Of a DNA stretch of 64,000 nt, positions 49,427-62,101 are shown one piece after another. Positions within the stretch are counted from its first letter, which is position 1, and every line of letters starts with the position of its first letter. A model generated the notes under the pieces. That model did not search any database. It had not been told where the DNA came from and saw nothing but the letters and a program-made list of their open reading frames with translations. The position numbers were made by a program, and so were the translations under genes. The DNA lies in assembly GCF_000009365.1 (NCBI RefSeq), contig NC_008260.1:1833501-1897500 (forward strand). The letters are read 5' to 3'. This stretch comes from Alcanivorax borkumensis SK2. GTDB taxonomy: Bacteria > Pseudomonadota > Gammaproteobacteria > Pseudomonadales > Alcanivoracaceae.

Positions 49427-50941
49427 TTACCGGCCCTGGGGCCGCATATGCGGAAACAGAATAACGTCACGAATGGACGGTGCATCGGTAAACAACATTA
49501 CCAGACGATCGATGCCGATGCCCTCACCAGCGGTCGGTGGCAGGCCATGCTCAAGCGCGACCACATAATCTTCATCGTAGAACATGGCTTCGTCGTCACC
49601 TGCGGCTTTTTCTTCCACCTGCTGACGGAAACGCTCGGCTTGGTCTTCCGCATCATTCAACTCGGAGAAGCCGTTGGCAATTTCACGACCACCCACAAAA
49701 AATTCAAACCGCTCTGTCACAAAGGGGTTATCGTCCATGCGACGCGCCAGCGGCGAAACCTCGGTGGGATACTCGGTAATAAAGGTGGGATCTTTCAGGC
49801 GGTGTTCCACCGTCTTCTCAAAAATCTCGATCTGCACCTTACCCAAGCCGTAACCGTCTTTAAGCGGAATCCCCAAGCCGGTGGCGATCTCTCGAGCGCC
49901 CTCAATATCTGCCAATTTGGCGGCATCAATATCAGGATTAAAATGCAAAATGGAATCGAACACCGTCATGCGGGTAAAAGGTTTGCCAAAATCAAACACA
50001 TCGCCCTGGTAAGCCACATCCGTGCTGCCCAACACCGTCTCGGCCAAGGTGCGCAGCATTTCTTCGGTCAGGTTCATCAGGTCGTGGTAATCACCAAACG
50101 CTTGGTAAAATTCCAGCATGGTGAATTCCGGGTTATGCCGGGTCGAGAGCCCTTCATTGCGGAAGTTACGGTTAATCTCGAACACTTTTTCGAAACCGCC
50201 GACCACCAACCGCTTCAAGTACAGTTCCGGCGCAATGCGCAAGTACATGTCCATGTCTAAGCTATTGTGGTGAGTAATAAACGGACGTGCAGTCGCGCCG
50301 CCTGGAATCACCTGCAGCATGGGTGTTTCCGCTTCCACGAAATCTTTTTGTACCAGAAAGTTGCGAATCCCGGCCACAATTTTGGCGCGGATCTGGAACG
50401 TCTTTCGAGTGTCCTCGTTAACGATCAAGTCCACATAACGCTGGCGGTACCTGGCTTCGGTATCAGTGAGCCCCTTATGCTTTTCGGGCAGCGGGCGCAG
50501 GGATTTGGTGAGCAAAAAATACTCATCCATCATCACATACAGGTCGCCCTTACCGGATTTGCACAGCGTGCCACGCACCCCAATGATGTCGCCCAGATCC
50601 CAGCTCTTGGTTTCTTTACGCACATCGCGGGTTTCGTCCTTGGGCGCGAAAATCTGAATGCGCCCAGACATGTCCTGTAGCACCTTAAAGGCTTTGCGAT
50701 CCAGCATCATACGGCCGGCTACCGCCACCTGAATATTTTTCTCTTCCAGCTCTTCCTTGGTGAATTCGCCATACTGCGCCTGCAAATCGGCGGCAAGGGA
50801 ATCCCTACGAAAATGATTGGGAAACGGGTTACCGCCTTCGCGTAACTCGGCCAACTTGGCACGACGTTCTGCAATCAGACGGTTTTCAGCAGCGGCCTGC
50901 TGCGAGGCATCGACATTCTGTGTGGTGTTGTCTTGGCTCAT
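49427..50941 (-). CDS. lysS: Lysine-tRNA ligase (class II)
   Basis: 504 residues. Anticodon OB-fold ([22 protein letters not shown] ~65) and class II motifs [18 protein letters not shown] near 260 and [13 protein letters not shown] near 475. It attaches lysine to tRNA. Next to prfB, as in E. coli and Pseudomonas. Confidence 0.96.
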   Translation of the reverse strand: MSQDNTTQNVDASQQAAAENRLIAERRAKLAELREGGNPFPNHFRRDSLAADLQAQYGEFTKEELEEKNIQVAVAGRMMLDRKAFKVLQDMSGRIQIFAPKDETRDVRKETKSWDLGDIIGVRGTLCKSGKGDLYVMMDEYFLLTKSLRPLPEKHKGLTDTEARYRQRYVDLIVNEDTRKTFQIRAKIVAGIRNFLVQKDFVEAETPMLQVIPGGATARPFITHHNSLDMDMYLRIAPELYLKRLVVGGFEKVFEINRNFRNEGLSTRHNPEFTMLEFYQAFGDYHDLMNLTEEMLRTLAETVLGSTDVAYQGDVFDFGKPFTRMTVFDSILHFNPDIDAAKLADIEGAREIATGLGIPLKDGYGLGKVQIEIFEKTVEHRLKDPTFITEYPTEVSPLARRMDDNPFVTERFEFFVGGREIANGFSELNDAEDQAERFRQQVEEKAAGDDEAMFYDEDYVVALEHGLPPTAGEGIGIDRLVMLFTDAPSIRDVILFPHMRPQGR

Positions 50942-50984
50942 AACTCAGTGCTTCCGGTAAAGCGCCAGGCGCCGCACGCTTAAC

Positions 50985-51026
50985 GCCTGACGCTTTGGAG
51001 TTAGCGTCAAGCGGCAAGCGTCAGGC
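50985..51026. repeat. Inverted repeat between prfB and lysS
   Basis: 11-bp arms GCCTGACGCTT / AAGCGTCAGGC with 20 bp between, in a stretch rich in GCGTCA/TGACGC words. It may be a repeat element or attenuator. Confidence 0.45.
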
Positions 51027-51040
51027 ACCCAGCGTATCAA

Positions 51041-52157
51041 TCACAATCCCGCTTTTAGGGACGCTTCAATAAAGGGATCCAGGGCACCATCCAGTACCGC
51101 CTGGGTATTACGGTTTTCCACCCCTGTGCGCAAATCCTTAATGCGCGCATCATCGAGAACATAAGAGCGAATTTGGCTGCCCCAACCGATGTCAGCCTTG
51201 CTGTTTTCCAAGGCTTGCTTCTCGGCATTACGCCGCTGCATTTCCAGCTCATAGACCTTAGCCTGCATCATCTTCATGGCCTTGTCTTTGTTCTGGTGCT
51301 GGCTTCGCTCGCTCTGGCACTGGGTGACTACGGTATGCTCAGTGCCCCCATCATCCTTAAAGAGATAGGTCAGGCGCACCGCAGAATCGGTCCGGTTAAC
51401 GTGCTGACCACCCGCGCCGGACGCCCGGTAAGTATCCACCCGCATATTGCCCAAATCGATTTCAATATCGATGTCGTCATCTACCTCAGGAGACACAAAC
51501 ACGGAACTGAATGAGGTATGGCGGCGGCCACCAGAATCGAAAGGGCTTTTGCGCACTAGCCGATGCACGCCGGTTTCAGTGCGCAACCAGCCGTAAGCAT
51601 AATCACCTTCAAAGCGCACTGTGGCAGATTTGATACCCGCCACATCACCGGCGGAAGCTTCCACCAGCTCTGTTTTAAAACCGTGGGCTTCGCCCCAACG
51701 CAGGTACATGCGTAACATCATCTCTGCCCAATCTTGGGCCTCGGTGCCACCAGAACCGGATTGAATATCCAAGTAGGCACTGCAGGGGTCCATCTGGCCG
51801 GAGAACATGCGACGAAATTCCAGATCCGCCACCATCTTTTCCAGATCTCGCAGATCGCTTTCCACTTCTGAGAGAGTATCTTCGTCGCCCTCTTCCACCA
51901 CCAGGTCCAACAAGGCTGAGGTGTCCTCCAAGCCCTGGCTAGCGTCGTCGATGGTTTTCACCACCCCCTCCAACTGAGAGCGCTCCTTACCCAATGCCTG
52001 AGCATAGGGCGGATCATTCCAGACATCGGGGCTTTCGAGCTCGCGCTCGACTTCAGTCAGGCGTTCACTCTTTTGAACGTAGTCAAAGATACCCCCTGAG
52101 CGCTTCGACACGCTCGGCGAGGTCGGAAAGGTGGGTTCGCAGCGGATTGACTTCCAT
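51041..52157 (-). CDS. prfB: Peptide chain release factor 2 (programmed +1 frameshift)
   Basis: About 371 residues made from two frames. The first 24 codons run from ATG 52157 to CTT at 52088-52086 before an in-frame TGA. Translation then resumes in the +1 frame at GAC (52084). The main part carries GGQ ([17 protein letters not shown] ~250) and the SPF stop-codon motif ([14 protein letters not shown] ~205). RF2 ends translation at UGA and UAA and so controls its own level. Confidence 0.97.
52083..52097 (-). promoter_or_regulatory. RF2 frameshift site
   Basis: On the minus strand an internal Shine-Dalgarno AGGGGG is followed by TAT CTT TGA C, the canonical prfB recoding signal. Confidence 0.97.
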
Positions 52158-52468
52158 TACGTCTCTCTGAAATTGCAGAAATAGGCGCCAAGCCGGATTG
52201 GTGCTCGGCAAACGGCGAAGTTTAACGGTTTGCGGGGGAACTGACGAGGGGCGAGCAACCTCCCCCCTGGCCACGCGCTAAGGCTGGATAACGCAACCCC
52301 CAACGAAGACAGATTTACCACAAAGTACACAGTAATCGCCTACGAAAAGGAGGCTCTCTTTGTGTACTTCTCTGTGTACTCTGCGCGCGCGGTGATGAAC
52401 AGGCTTTTTAGTCAGCCTTTTATTGCACCAGTCGCGACGTTATTCAGTGCTTGCTGCGGCAATACCGA
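52158..52468. other. Gene-free stretch upstream of prfB
   Basis: No gene seen. It includes imperfect copies of CACAAAGTACACAG and its complement (~52320-52380), a common intergenic repeat style, which could form a hairpin. Confidence 0.5.
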
Positions 52469-52753
52469 TCAATCTTTCAGCTCGTAAACGTGGTACGCCG
52501 CCGGTTTCATATTATCGATGGTCGTGCCAATGTAGCTGGCGTTTTTCGGAATGCCAGAACCGGTGTTGAATACCTTGAAGCGACGAACTTCTTTCGGCGT
52601 GTCTATCACCGTATCCGCGTCCACTTCCACCCACATGAAAATCACGGCTTCCTGCGGAACGTAATCCACCCGCAGTACCTTTCCTTCTTGCGGCAGACGG
52701 ATGTCCTGCACGTCAGTGTTGATATTAAGCCGATGCTTGTGAATCGTTTTCAT
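52469..52753 (-). CDS. DUF7352-like small protein
   Basis: 94 residues from ATG 52753, with GGAGGGG 5 bp upstream; a longer frame to 52888 is unlikely. The pattern MKTIHKHRL ... LPQEGKVLRVDYVP ... RFKVFNTGSGIP ... YIGTTIDN ... YHVYEL resembles the DUF7352 family common in phages and plasmids. Role unknown. Confidence 0.7.
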   Translation of the reverse strand: MKTIHKHRLNINTDVQDIRLPQEGKVLRVDYVPQEAVIFMWVEVDADTVIDTPKEVRRFKVFNTGSGIPKNASYIGTTIDNMKPAAYHVYELKD

Positions 52754-53104
52754 TTGAGCCCCTCCGTTAAGGACACACCACAGCGGTAGCGATAGCCACG
52801 CCACAAAGTCGTTGTAGCACGGCCTTTTGGGCCGCACACCAAAGAAATAAGGGCACCCAGTATTGAGCGCAATGGGCAATCCTAGCAAAAACCACGCGCC
52901 CCGACAGCCATTGTCGACAATTTAGCCGGGAGACGACAGGGGAAGCCCTGAGGGGGTCGCAACATGATGCGGTTTCGATTTGTGGGCCCAATGTTGGATT
53001 ACGCCTTTCAGGCTAATTCATCCTAAAAACCACGGGGGGAGTCTGGTTTTAGTAGGTCAGCTTAGGCGTAGCCGTAATTCGACATTCCCACCCCATCGGG
53101 GCGA
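52754..53104. other. Gene-free stretch with REP-like motif
   Basis: No gene seen. It contains the second copy of the 16-bp REP-like core (53062-53077). Confidence 0.5.
53053..53080 (-). repeat. REP-like intergenic motif, copy 2
   Basis: Inverse copy of the motif at 2468-2483; identical 16-bp core and a matching CCTAC flank. Confidence 0.5.
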
Positions 53105-54829
53105 TCAAAGCGGGATCAAATGCTCGAACAGCAACTGAGGATTACGCTGCCCCCGGAACTCATTGACCTCCAACCGGTAAACCCCACGCACCTTGCTAAT
53201 GCGGCTGGGCAACGCTTCCACGGCCACATTGAAATGAATAGCATCAATCACCCCACTGATCCCTGGCAGGCCCAGGGTCAATTTTAGGTGGCGCTCGCCA
53301 ACAATGCGGTGCTTGAGCACTTCGAATTCGCCATCGAAACTGGGCGCAGGGAAACCTTGGCCCCAAGGAAAGCGGTGGCTGAGTAGTTCTGCATTGGTCA
53401 ACGACAGCTCGTGATCGTCCAGCTCGCCATCGGTTTCTACAATGCGCTCCAGCGCTTTCGGCGACAGCAGCTCCCCCACCGCTTTTTCAAACGCGGCTTT
53501 GAAGTCTTCCAGCTTGTCCAGCTCCAGCGACAACCCCGCCGCCATGGCGTGGCCACCAAATTTACTCAGCAAGCCCGGGTTAGCCGTGGCCACCGCATCC
53601 AACGCATCGCGCAGGTGCAAACCGGGAATCGAACGGCCCGAACCCTTGAGTTGCCCACGTTGCTGCGCCGGGGCAAAAGCAATCACCGGCCGGTGAATGG
53701 CTTCTTTCACCCGCGAGGCAAGAATGCCCACCACCCCTTCGTGCCACTCCTTGCCATACAGGCACAGGCCTGCGGGCAGGTTATCCGCATCCAGACGGGC
53801 CACCTCTTCCATGGCCGCATCACGCATACCATGCTCAATGGAGCGACGCTCACGGTTGATGGTGTCCAAATCCTGGGCCATCTCGGTGGCCTCGGCATCG
53901 GTTTGTGCCAACAGACAGGCGATGCCTTGAGTCATGTCGGTGAGCCGCCCCGCAGCATTCAACCGTGGGCCGACCGCAAAACCCATGTCCGCCGCCAACA
54001 CGCGGTTAGGATCACGCCCGGCCACCTGTAACAAGGCGCGAATTCCTGGGCAGCCTTTACCGGCGCGAATCCGCCGTAAGCCCTGCTCCACCAATACCCG
54101 GTTGGCGTCATCCAACACCACCACATCCGCCACCGTACCCAGTGCCACCAGATCCAACAGGTCGGTTATTGGCGCGCTGGCGGCAACGCCCTGCTCGCGC
54201 AGTGCCCGCTGCAAATCCATTAATAAATAAAACGCTACCCCGACCCCGGCCAAATTGGTGGCAGGAAAATCTTCGCAACCGGGCAGGCGCGGGTTCACCA
54301 ATGCGTCCGCCTCCGGCAGCGTTTCGCCGGGCAAGTGGTGATCGGTAATCAGCACCCGCATGCCTTGGGCCCGTGCGGCCGCGACGCCATCCACACTGGC
54401 GATACCGTTATCCACGGTGATAATCAGGTCCGGGTCGTACAGCTCTTTGGCCAGATCAACAATAGCCGGCGACAGGCCATAGCCATACTCAAACCGGTCC
54501 GGCACTAGAAAATCCGGGCGCGCATAGCCCAGCCGCTCCAGGCCACGCACCATCAAGGTGGTAGCGGTGGCGCCATCCGCGTCGTAGTCACCGACAATAC
54601 AAATGCGCCACTGCTCAGTTCGCCCTTGTAAAAGCAACGCCACAGCCCCACGCAACCCTGTGAAGCGTTCAGGATGTGGCAGGCGTTTGAGTCCCAGATC
54701 CAGCAACGCCGGATCGGTGACCCCCCGCCCGGCCAAAATCCGCGCCAGCATGGGCGGCACATCTGGCCAATCTGGCGTGTACTGCGGGCGACGGGTGATC
54801 TTGGGCAAGCGAGGAGTGTCGATGGGCAT
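53105..54829 (-). CDS. recJ: Single-strand exonuclease RecJ
   Basis: 574 residues. Phosphoesterase motifs DYDADGAT (~80) and ITDHHLPGE (~160), DHHA1 near 355-460 with GGHAMAAGLSL, and a C-terminal OB domain. It degrades single-stranded DNA 5'-3' in RecF and mismatch repair. Co-directional with prfB and lysS, the same order as in related genera. Confidence 0.95.
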   Translation of the reverse strand: MPIDTPRLPKITRRPQYTPDWPDVPPMLARILAGRGVTDPALLDLGLKRLPHPERFTGLRGAVALLLQGRTEQWRICIVGDYDADGATATTLMVRGLERLGYARPDFLVPDRFEYGYGLSPAIVDLAKELYDPDLIITVDNGIASVDGVAAARAQGMRVLITDHHLPGETLPEADALVNPRLPGCEDFPATNLAGVGVAFYLLMDLQRALREQGVAASAPITDLLDLVALGTVADVVVLDDANRVLVEQGLRRIRAGKGCPGIRALLQVAGRDPNRVLAADMGFAVGPRLNAAGRLTDMTQGIACLLAQTDAEATEMAQDLDTINRERRSIEHGMRDAAMEEVARLDADNLPAGLCLYGKEWHEGVVGILASRVKEAIHRPVIAFAPAQQRGQLKGSGRSIPGLHLRDALDAVATANPGLLSKFGGHAMAAGLSLELDKLEDFKAAFEKAVGELLSPKALERIVETDGELDDHELSLTNAELLSHRFPWGQGFPAPSFDGEFEVLKHRIVGERHLKLTLGLPGISGVIDAIHFNVAVEALPSRISKVRGVYRLEVNEFRGQRNPQLLFEHLIPL

Positions 54830-55292
54830 GAACGTGCTCGGTAGTAGCGGATTTCTGGCCAGATTGGATATTCGTCATGCTCGCAGGGTGCCCCAGCCAT
54901 CAGCGGCACGGTGAGGCGTGGAGCGAGCGATGATTTGTGGGCACCAATGCCTGTACTAAATACCTGTACTATAAATGCCCCAATGGGCAGAGGCGGCACC
55001 CGCCCTGCAGTCTGCCACGGCACCGCCCGAACAGCACGAACACATGGAGTAAATGATCAAATTTTCGCCATACAGCACCTCCCAATGGCTATCACGACTA
55101 AATAGTCACAAATTAGGGCTAAAAAAGTCATCCCGCTTCCCTATACTTGCGGGCCTACGAGTTTCGTCGCTTATGTAAGCAAACACTCACATGAATGCCA
55201 TATAAACGACGCGCCCACCCCGAATTTCGGGGCCTGGGGCACACCAAAGCGGTCATTTAAACCGCGTACTTTGGGACTGGAGAGCAGAAGCT
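54830..55292 (+). promoter_or_regulatory. fadB leader region
   Basis: 463 bp without a gene. Two hairpins lie near the fadB start: CCCCGAA / TTCGGGG (55218-55232), and a two-part stem CCAAAG-GCGGT / ACCGC-CTTTGG (55244-55274) that ends 6 bp before the GGAGAG ribosome site. A possible -10 TATACT is at 55142-55147 without a good -35. Confidence 0.5.
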
Positions 55293-58641
<3,349 letters not shown>

Positions 58642-58742
58642 CCAACACCTGATGCCCAAAACCTGACGCCGGAGACACTTCGGCGCTCAGGCCCGGCACC
58701 CTATTTCCGGCCCCGCCTCACAAGGGCAGGGCTGGAAACAAA

Positions 58743-58768
58743 AAACCCTGGCTTACCCGCCGGGGTTT
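58743..58768 (+). terminator. fadBA terminator
   Basis: 10-bp stem with one G-T pair (AAACCCTGGC / GCCGGGGTTT), then a T-run. The surrounding ~65 bp recur, diverged, at 61980-62045. Confidence 0.85.
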
Positions 58769-58922
58769 TTCTTTATTTAACAAACCCATTGTTATTCTTA
58801 GACCCACCGCAAACCCTGCCTCTCGCACTCCCACCATTGCCTCCGGTACAGTATGAAATTCTGATCACCGTAAAACGCAAAACGGTAAAGCGTTATTAAC
58901 CTGCCCCCTGGAGGATAAATGC

Positions 58923-59654
58923 ATGCTTAGCTGGATTGCAGAACATCAAAAAAGCCTATCGGTTATCGCCAGCTTCAGCTCGGTGCTTATTTGGTTGGTG
59001 TATGCACAGCTGCTTTATCTAGGATTCCGGCGGCAACGTAGCCCACGTTTAATTATTAATCGCGGGCGCAACAAAGATATCAATGCGCTCTGCCTAATTA
59101 GCAACATGAGCGCCGAATCCGTTTTCATTCAATACATCATCGCCGAACTGCACACCTCACAAGGCGTCATCACCATGGATGTAACAGACTTCGAGCAGGA
59201 ATATAACCAAGGCGACGAAGATCCAGAAAAGCGCACTCACCGCTCAGGGTCATCATCCGGTGTAATGGAGGTGACAGAAAACACCCGGCAAGGCCCCGTC
59301 AAACCCGGCGGTTTTTCGCATATAGGCACGTTCAGTGAACTGGTCCAGCGTTTGGCCAGAGATGAAGGCATCGAAATGGACGGGCACATGCCTAAGGGAG
59401 AGCTGGAGTTCAACCATATCAAATTGCGCCTTATCGGCATCTATGGGCCAGAGAACAAACCGATTGGTGCGGAGCGTGGCTTCGACCTAGCCTACAACGC
59501 CAACCAATTTGCTCTAAGCCCAACCTCGTGGGACACCAAGCAACTGGTATCGCTACGCCAGCGCCACAAACTCCATAAAATTGTGGAAAACCTCAACGCC
59601 ACCAACTTCTCTTCCTCATCGTCTTTTCGTCGCGTGGAAGAGAACGGCTCATAA
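58923..59654 (+). CDS. Single-TM membrane protein, unknown
   Basis: 243 residues with GGAGG just upstream. One hydrophobic segment (~14-34) precedes a basic patch (FRRQRSPRLIINRGRN) and a cytosolic mixed domain with a Ser-rich tail. No family was recognised. It is the first gene of the accessory-looking end. Confidence 0.7.
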   Translation: MLSWIAEHQKSLSVIASFSSVLIWLVYAQLLYLGFRRQRSPRLIINRGRNKDINALCLISNMSAESVFIQYIIAELHTSQGVITMDVTDFEQEYNQGDEDPEKRTHRSGSSSGVMEVTENTRQGPVKPGGFSHIGTFSELVQRLARDEGIEMDGHMPKGELEFNHIKLRLIGIYGPENKPIGAERGFDLAYNANQFALSPTSWDTKQLVSLRQRHKLHKIVENLNATNFSSSSSFRRVEENGS

Positions 59655-59900
59655 GTTAAACGGCACTTCAGCCCCCTACGCTGTGGGCAGGCTTTGCCTC
59701 TAGCACCCCGCCTTGAGGGTATTGCCGATTGCTATTGCAGGTTGCTATTGCCGGTGAATAAGCAAAGCTTGCCTGGGCATTACAACACAGGAACCACCGA
59801 CCCTTTGTAGCCTTACAACCCTCAAATTCATACGGTAACGGCTAATCGAGGGGGGGGGCATATTCACTCCTGCCCACCCGCACCATAGAGTATCGGCCAA

Positions 59901-60779
59901 TTAAAGAGTGCCTGTTGTTATGTTTGAAAGAAGATCCAGGTTGGTAATGAGGTTTCTTACTCCATGAGCATGATCTTCATTAAAAACATTCCCTTTACAC
60001 CATTTGCCAACGCTCTCGATATTCACTTTGGCAACATGTGGATGCACACTCCATGAAACCTGAAACGGTGATCCTTTTTCATTGTAACCAGGGCCTGTAG
60101 TTGAACCAGCATACTGAACAGGTGTGCCCGTATTGCTTGGAATATTCGTTGCCTGATACAAACCCTTGTTTCTTCTATATTGCGCTAGTCTCTCGAAATC
60201 AAGAGCCTGTTTATCATTAACCAAAACATAAACCTGTGCTTCCACGCGCAGCTGAGGGTTATTGATCGCATCCGTTAGGCATGAAGCTAACGTTGGGCCT
60301 GGTTCGGCTTGAGCCGTTGAAAGCACATAGTGAACTTCAATAGTATCACCAGCGGCTAACCCCCCATGCATGCTAGGGCAGATATCATGACCGACGGGTT
60401 TAAGCTCAGAAGCACTCAACTTACCTGAATATTTGTAACCGCTGTGGAAACCGTGGCCATCTCCATTACCGGCATATTGAGTAAACTCACCCCCTTTATG
60501 CTCAGCATTTTTATGGAAATGAATATTACAGAGATTCATTTCTGTAGGTGCAGGAGCAGCAGTAAATACCCGTGAATTGTTCCCTTCTGTCGCATCAATA
60601 TCACGTGGAGATTGTGGCCCAAACCCTTTTCCCTTTGTGTTTTCTGCAAGCATTTCTCTTTGTCTAGATATAACGCTATCCGCTACAGTGCCGTGTGCGC
60701 CAGCGCTAACCTCCTTTGCGCTAGCAAGCATTGGTAATGTGGTCGCTATCGCTAACGCGATTATTACTTCTCTCTTCAT
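59901..60779 (-). CDS. Delta-class carbonic anhydrase
   Basis: 292 residues with a signal peptide cleaved after ASA (residue 21), so periplasmic. The motif NLCNIHFHKNAEHK near 85 supplies the metal-binding histidines (HFH), with GNGDGHGFHSGY near 105 and NEDHAHGVRNL near 270. These fit the delta-class carbonic anhydrase family, first known from diatoms. It interconverts CO2 and bicarbonate. Four Cys may form disulfides. Acquisition by transfer is possible. Confidence 0.8.
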   Translation of the reverse strand: MKREVIIALAIATTLPMLASAKEVSAGAHGTVADSVISRQREMLAENTKGKGFGPQSPRDIDATEGNNSRVFTAAPAPTEMNLCNIHFHKNAEHKGGEFTQYAGNGDGHGFHSGYKYSGKLSASELKPVGHDICPSMHGGLAAGDTIEVHYVLSTAQAEPGPTLASCLTDAINNPQLRVEAQVYVLVNDKQALDFERLAQYRRNKGLYQATNIPSNTGTPVQYAGSTTGPGYNEKGSPFQVSWSVHPHVAKVNIESVGKWCKGNVFNEDHAHGVRNLITNLDLLSNITTGTL

Positions 60780-60891
60780 CGCTCGGCTCCTAAGTTGATA
60801 GTGGCGAAATTACCCGATCTACGATTCGGGACCGGTTGCCAAGCCCCACAACCCTGCGATTGGGGCGCTGGCGATAAGGTTATCCCTCAAG

Positions 60892-61192
60892 GCCGCTGTC
60901 CGTACCTGTATGCGAAGATGGGCACATCGGATAATGGGTGCTAGAGCGTTACCGGCATGGATATCGAATACCAGCAGAAGGGCGCAGCCTGTTGGGTACA
61001 GAAGCGATCCTGCATCAGCAAGATTGCTCAAGCAGCCACAAGGTTCAGGGAGAAACCCATATCGTTGATGAACAGGGAGAAACGGTTGCCCAGGCTAAAC
61101 ATCGCTGGCGGATTTCGCCACGTGATAACACACCGGCCTACGGCGAACCGCTGCACGCCCAGTCAGTGAGAACCAAGGCCTACAATGGCTGA
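60892..61192 (+). pseudogene. Broken DUF4442-type hotdog thioesterase
   Basis: Two frames read like one protein. Frame one has MDIEYQQKGAACWVQKRS (60957 on). Frame two carries GETHIVDEQGETVAQAKHRWRISPR (to 61192), the typical end of DUF4442 proteins. A frameshift near 61040 and loss of the start make it inactive. The assignment is from pattern only. Confidence 0.4.
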
Positions 61193-61232
61193 ACGGATAG
61201 GTGCCCTATTCCTGTTTATCCGTTCCTCACGC

Positions 61233-61424
61233 CTAGACTTTGGGTGTCTTGCAGGTGGAAATGCCAAACGGTAAATAAGCCGGGCACCAACGCATGGTAG
61301 CGGTCAACAGCGGGATAATGCCTATAGCCCCCCACCAGCTCTGGAATACAACGCCCAGAGCAATGATAACCACACCCAACACTAACCGGAAAAGACGGTC
61401 TGTATTACCCACATTGGTTTTCAT
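61233..61424 (-). CDS. DUF2892 inner-membrane protein
   Basis: 63 residues. NVGNTDRLFRLVLGVV then WWGAIGIIPLLTATMRWCPAYLPFGIST is the YgaP-like membrane domain (DUF2892), with the conserved Cys pair. In YgaP the domain follows a rhodanese; here it stands alone. Function unknown. AGGAGG lies 5 bp upstream. Confidence 0.85.
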   Translation of the reverse strand: MKTNVGNTDRLFRLVLGVVIIALGVVFQSWWGAIGIIPLLTATMRWCPAYLPFGISTCKTPKV

Positions 61425-61517
61425 GGCAGCCTCCTTTTTGAATGCTTATTTCGGAGTCTGTCCTTGTTTCAGGTCACGCACGTTGATCCAGATCAGGAAA
61501 AACCGCCAACGGATCTG

Positions 61518-61705
61518 CTAGTTGATGGTGTCCCCAACCTTGTGCCAATAGATGCTTCCGAGCGGCGTTTTCCGGCTCAGATCGACCTCTTTAAGGATCG
61601 ATACGATCTGGGCTTCAGTAAAGCGTGATTTCTTCATTGTCGTCTCCTGAGAGGTGATATTCCCAGAAAACGCTAATCAGACGTCTGTCTCCGTTTAGGG
61701 GGAGT
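61518..61705 (-). mobile_element. IS3-family fragment
   Basis: A minus-strand 39-codon frame from ATG 61637 begins MKKSRFTEAQIVSILKEVD, the usual start of an IS3-group OrfA, then diverges and stops at 61518. GGAGACGACA precedes it, and 61685-61705 resembles an IS end (ACTCCCCCTAAACGGAGACAG on the minus strand). The remainder of orfA and orfB are absent. Confidence 0.6.
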
Positions 61706-61858
61706 GGATACCACCTTGACAGAAGCACTGAATGGTCGAAGCAGCTTATGCAGGGCCGGACACACCGCTGCCAGAAAGGCGTTATTCGTGCCTGTGCCAA
61801 GCATCACAACCCCGTAGTCATCACCATGCCAACCGCCTAGAGCAACGCGGTCTGACAT
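61706..61858 (-). pseudogene. Possible gene start cut by the IS end
   Basis: From ATG 61858 about 51 codons read MSDRVALGGWHGDDYGVVMLG and onward, with natural-looking composition, until the IS end. Not recognised; the downstream part is not seen beyond the insertion. Confidence 0.3.
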
Positions 61859-61979
61859 CGATGCGCTATAGATGTGCTATAACACTGCCCTTACCGACAA
61901 GGTAATATCAGACAATGCCCATCAGGGACGTAAGAGATCGGCTAATTGATGGGAGTCTACTCTGTTGGTAATGATTGTG

Positions 61980-62045
61980 CCGGCCCCGCCTCAAAAGAAA
62001 AGGGCTGGGAAACAGGAACCCCAACTACCCAACGGGGTTTTTTAT
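61980..62045 (+). repeat. Diverged copy of the fadA terminator region
   Basis: CCGGCCCCGCCTCA is identical to 58708-58721. The later part, including AGGGCTGG, AAACA and CGGGGTTTTT, also aligns. The hairpin AACCCC / GGGGTT with a T-run (62017-62044) can act as a terminator. Confidence 0.6.
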
Positions 62046-62101
62046 TTGCCATACTTTAATCTATCATCACTCAACGACGTGCTAACTACTGGCAGATTCT
62101 T

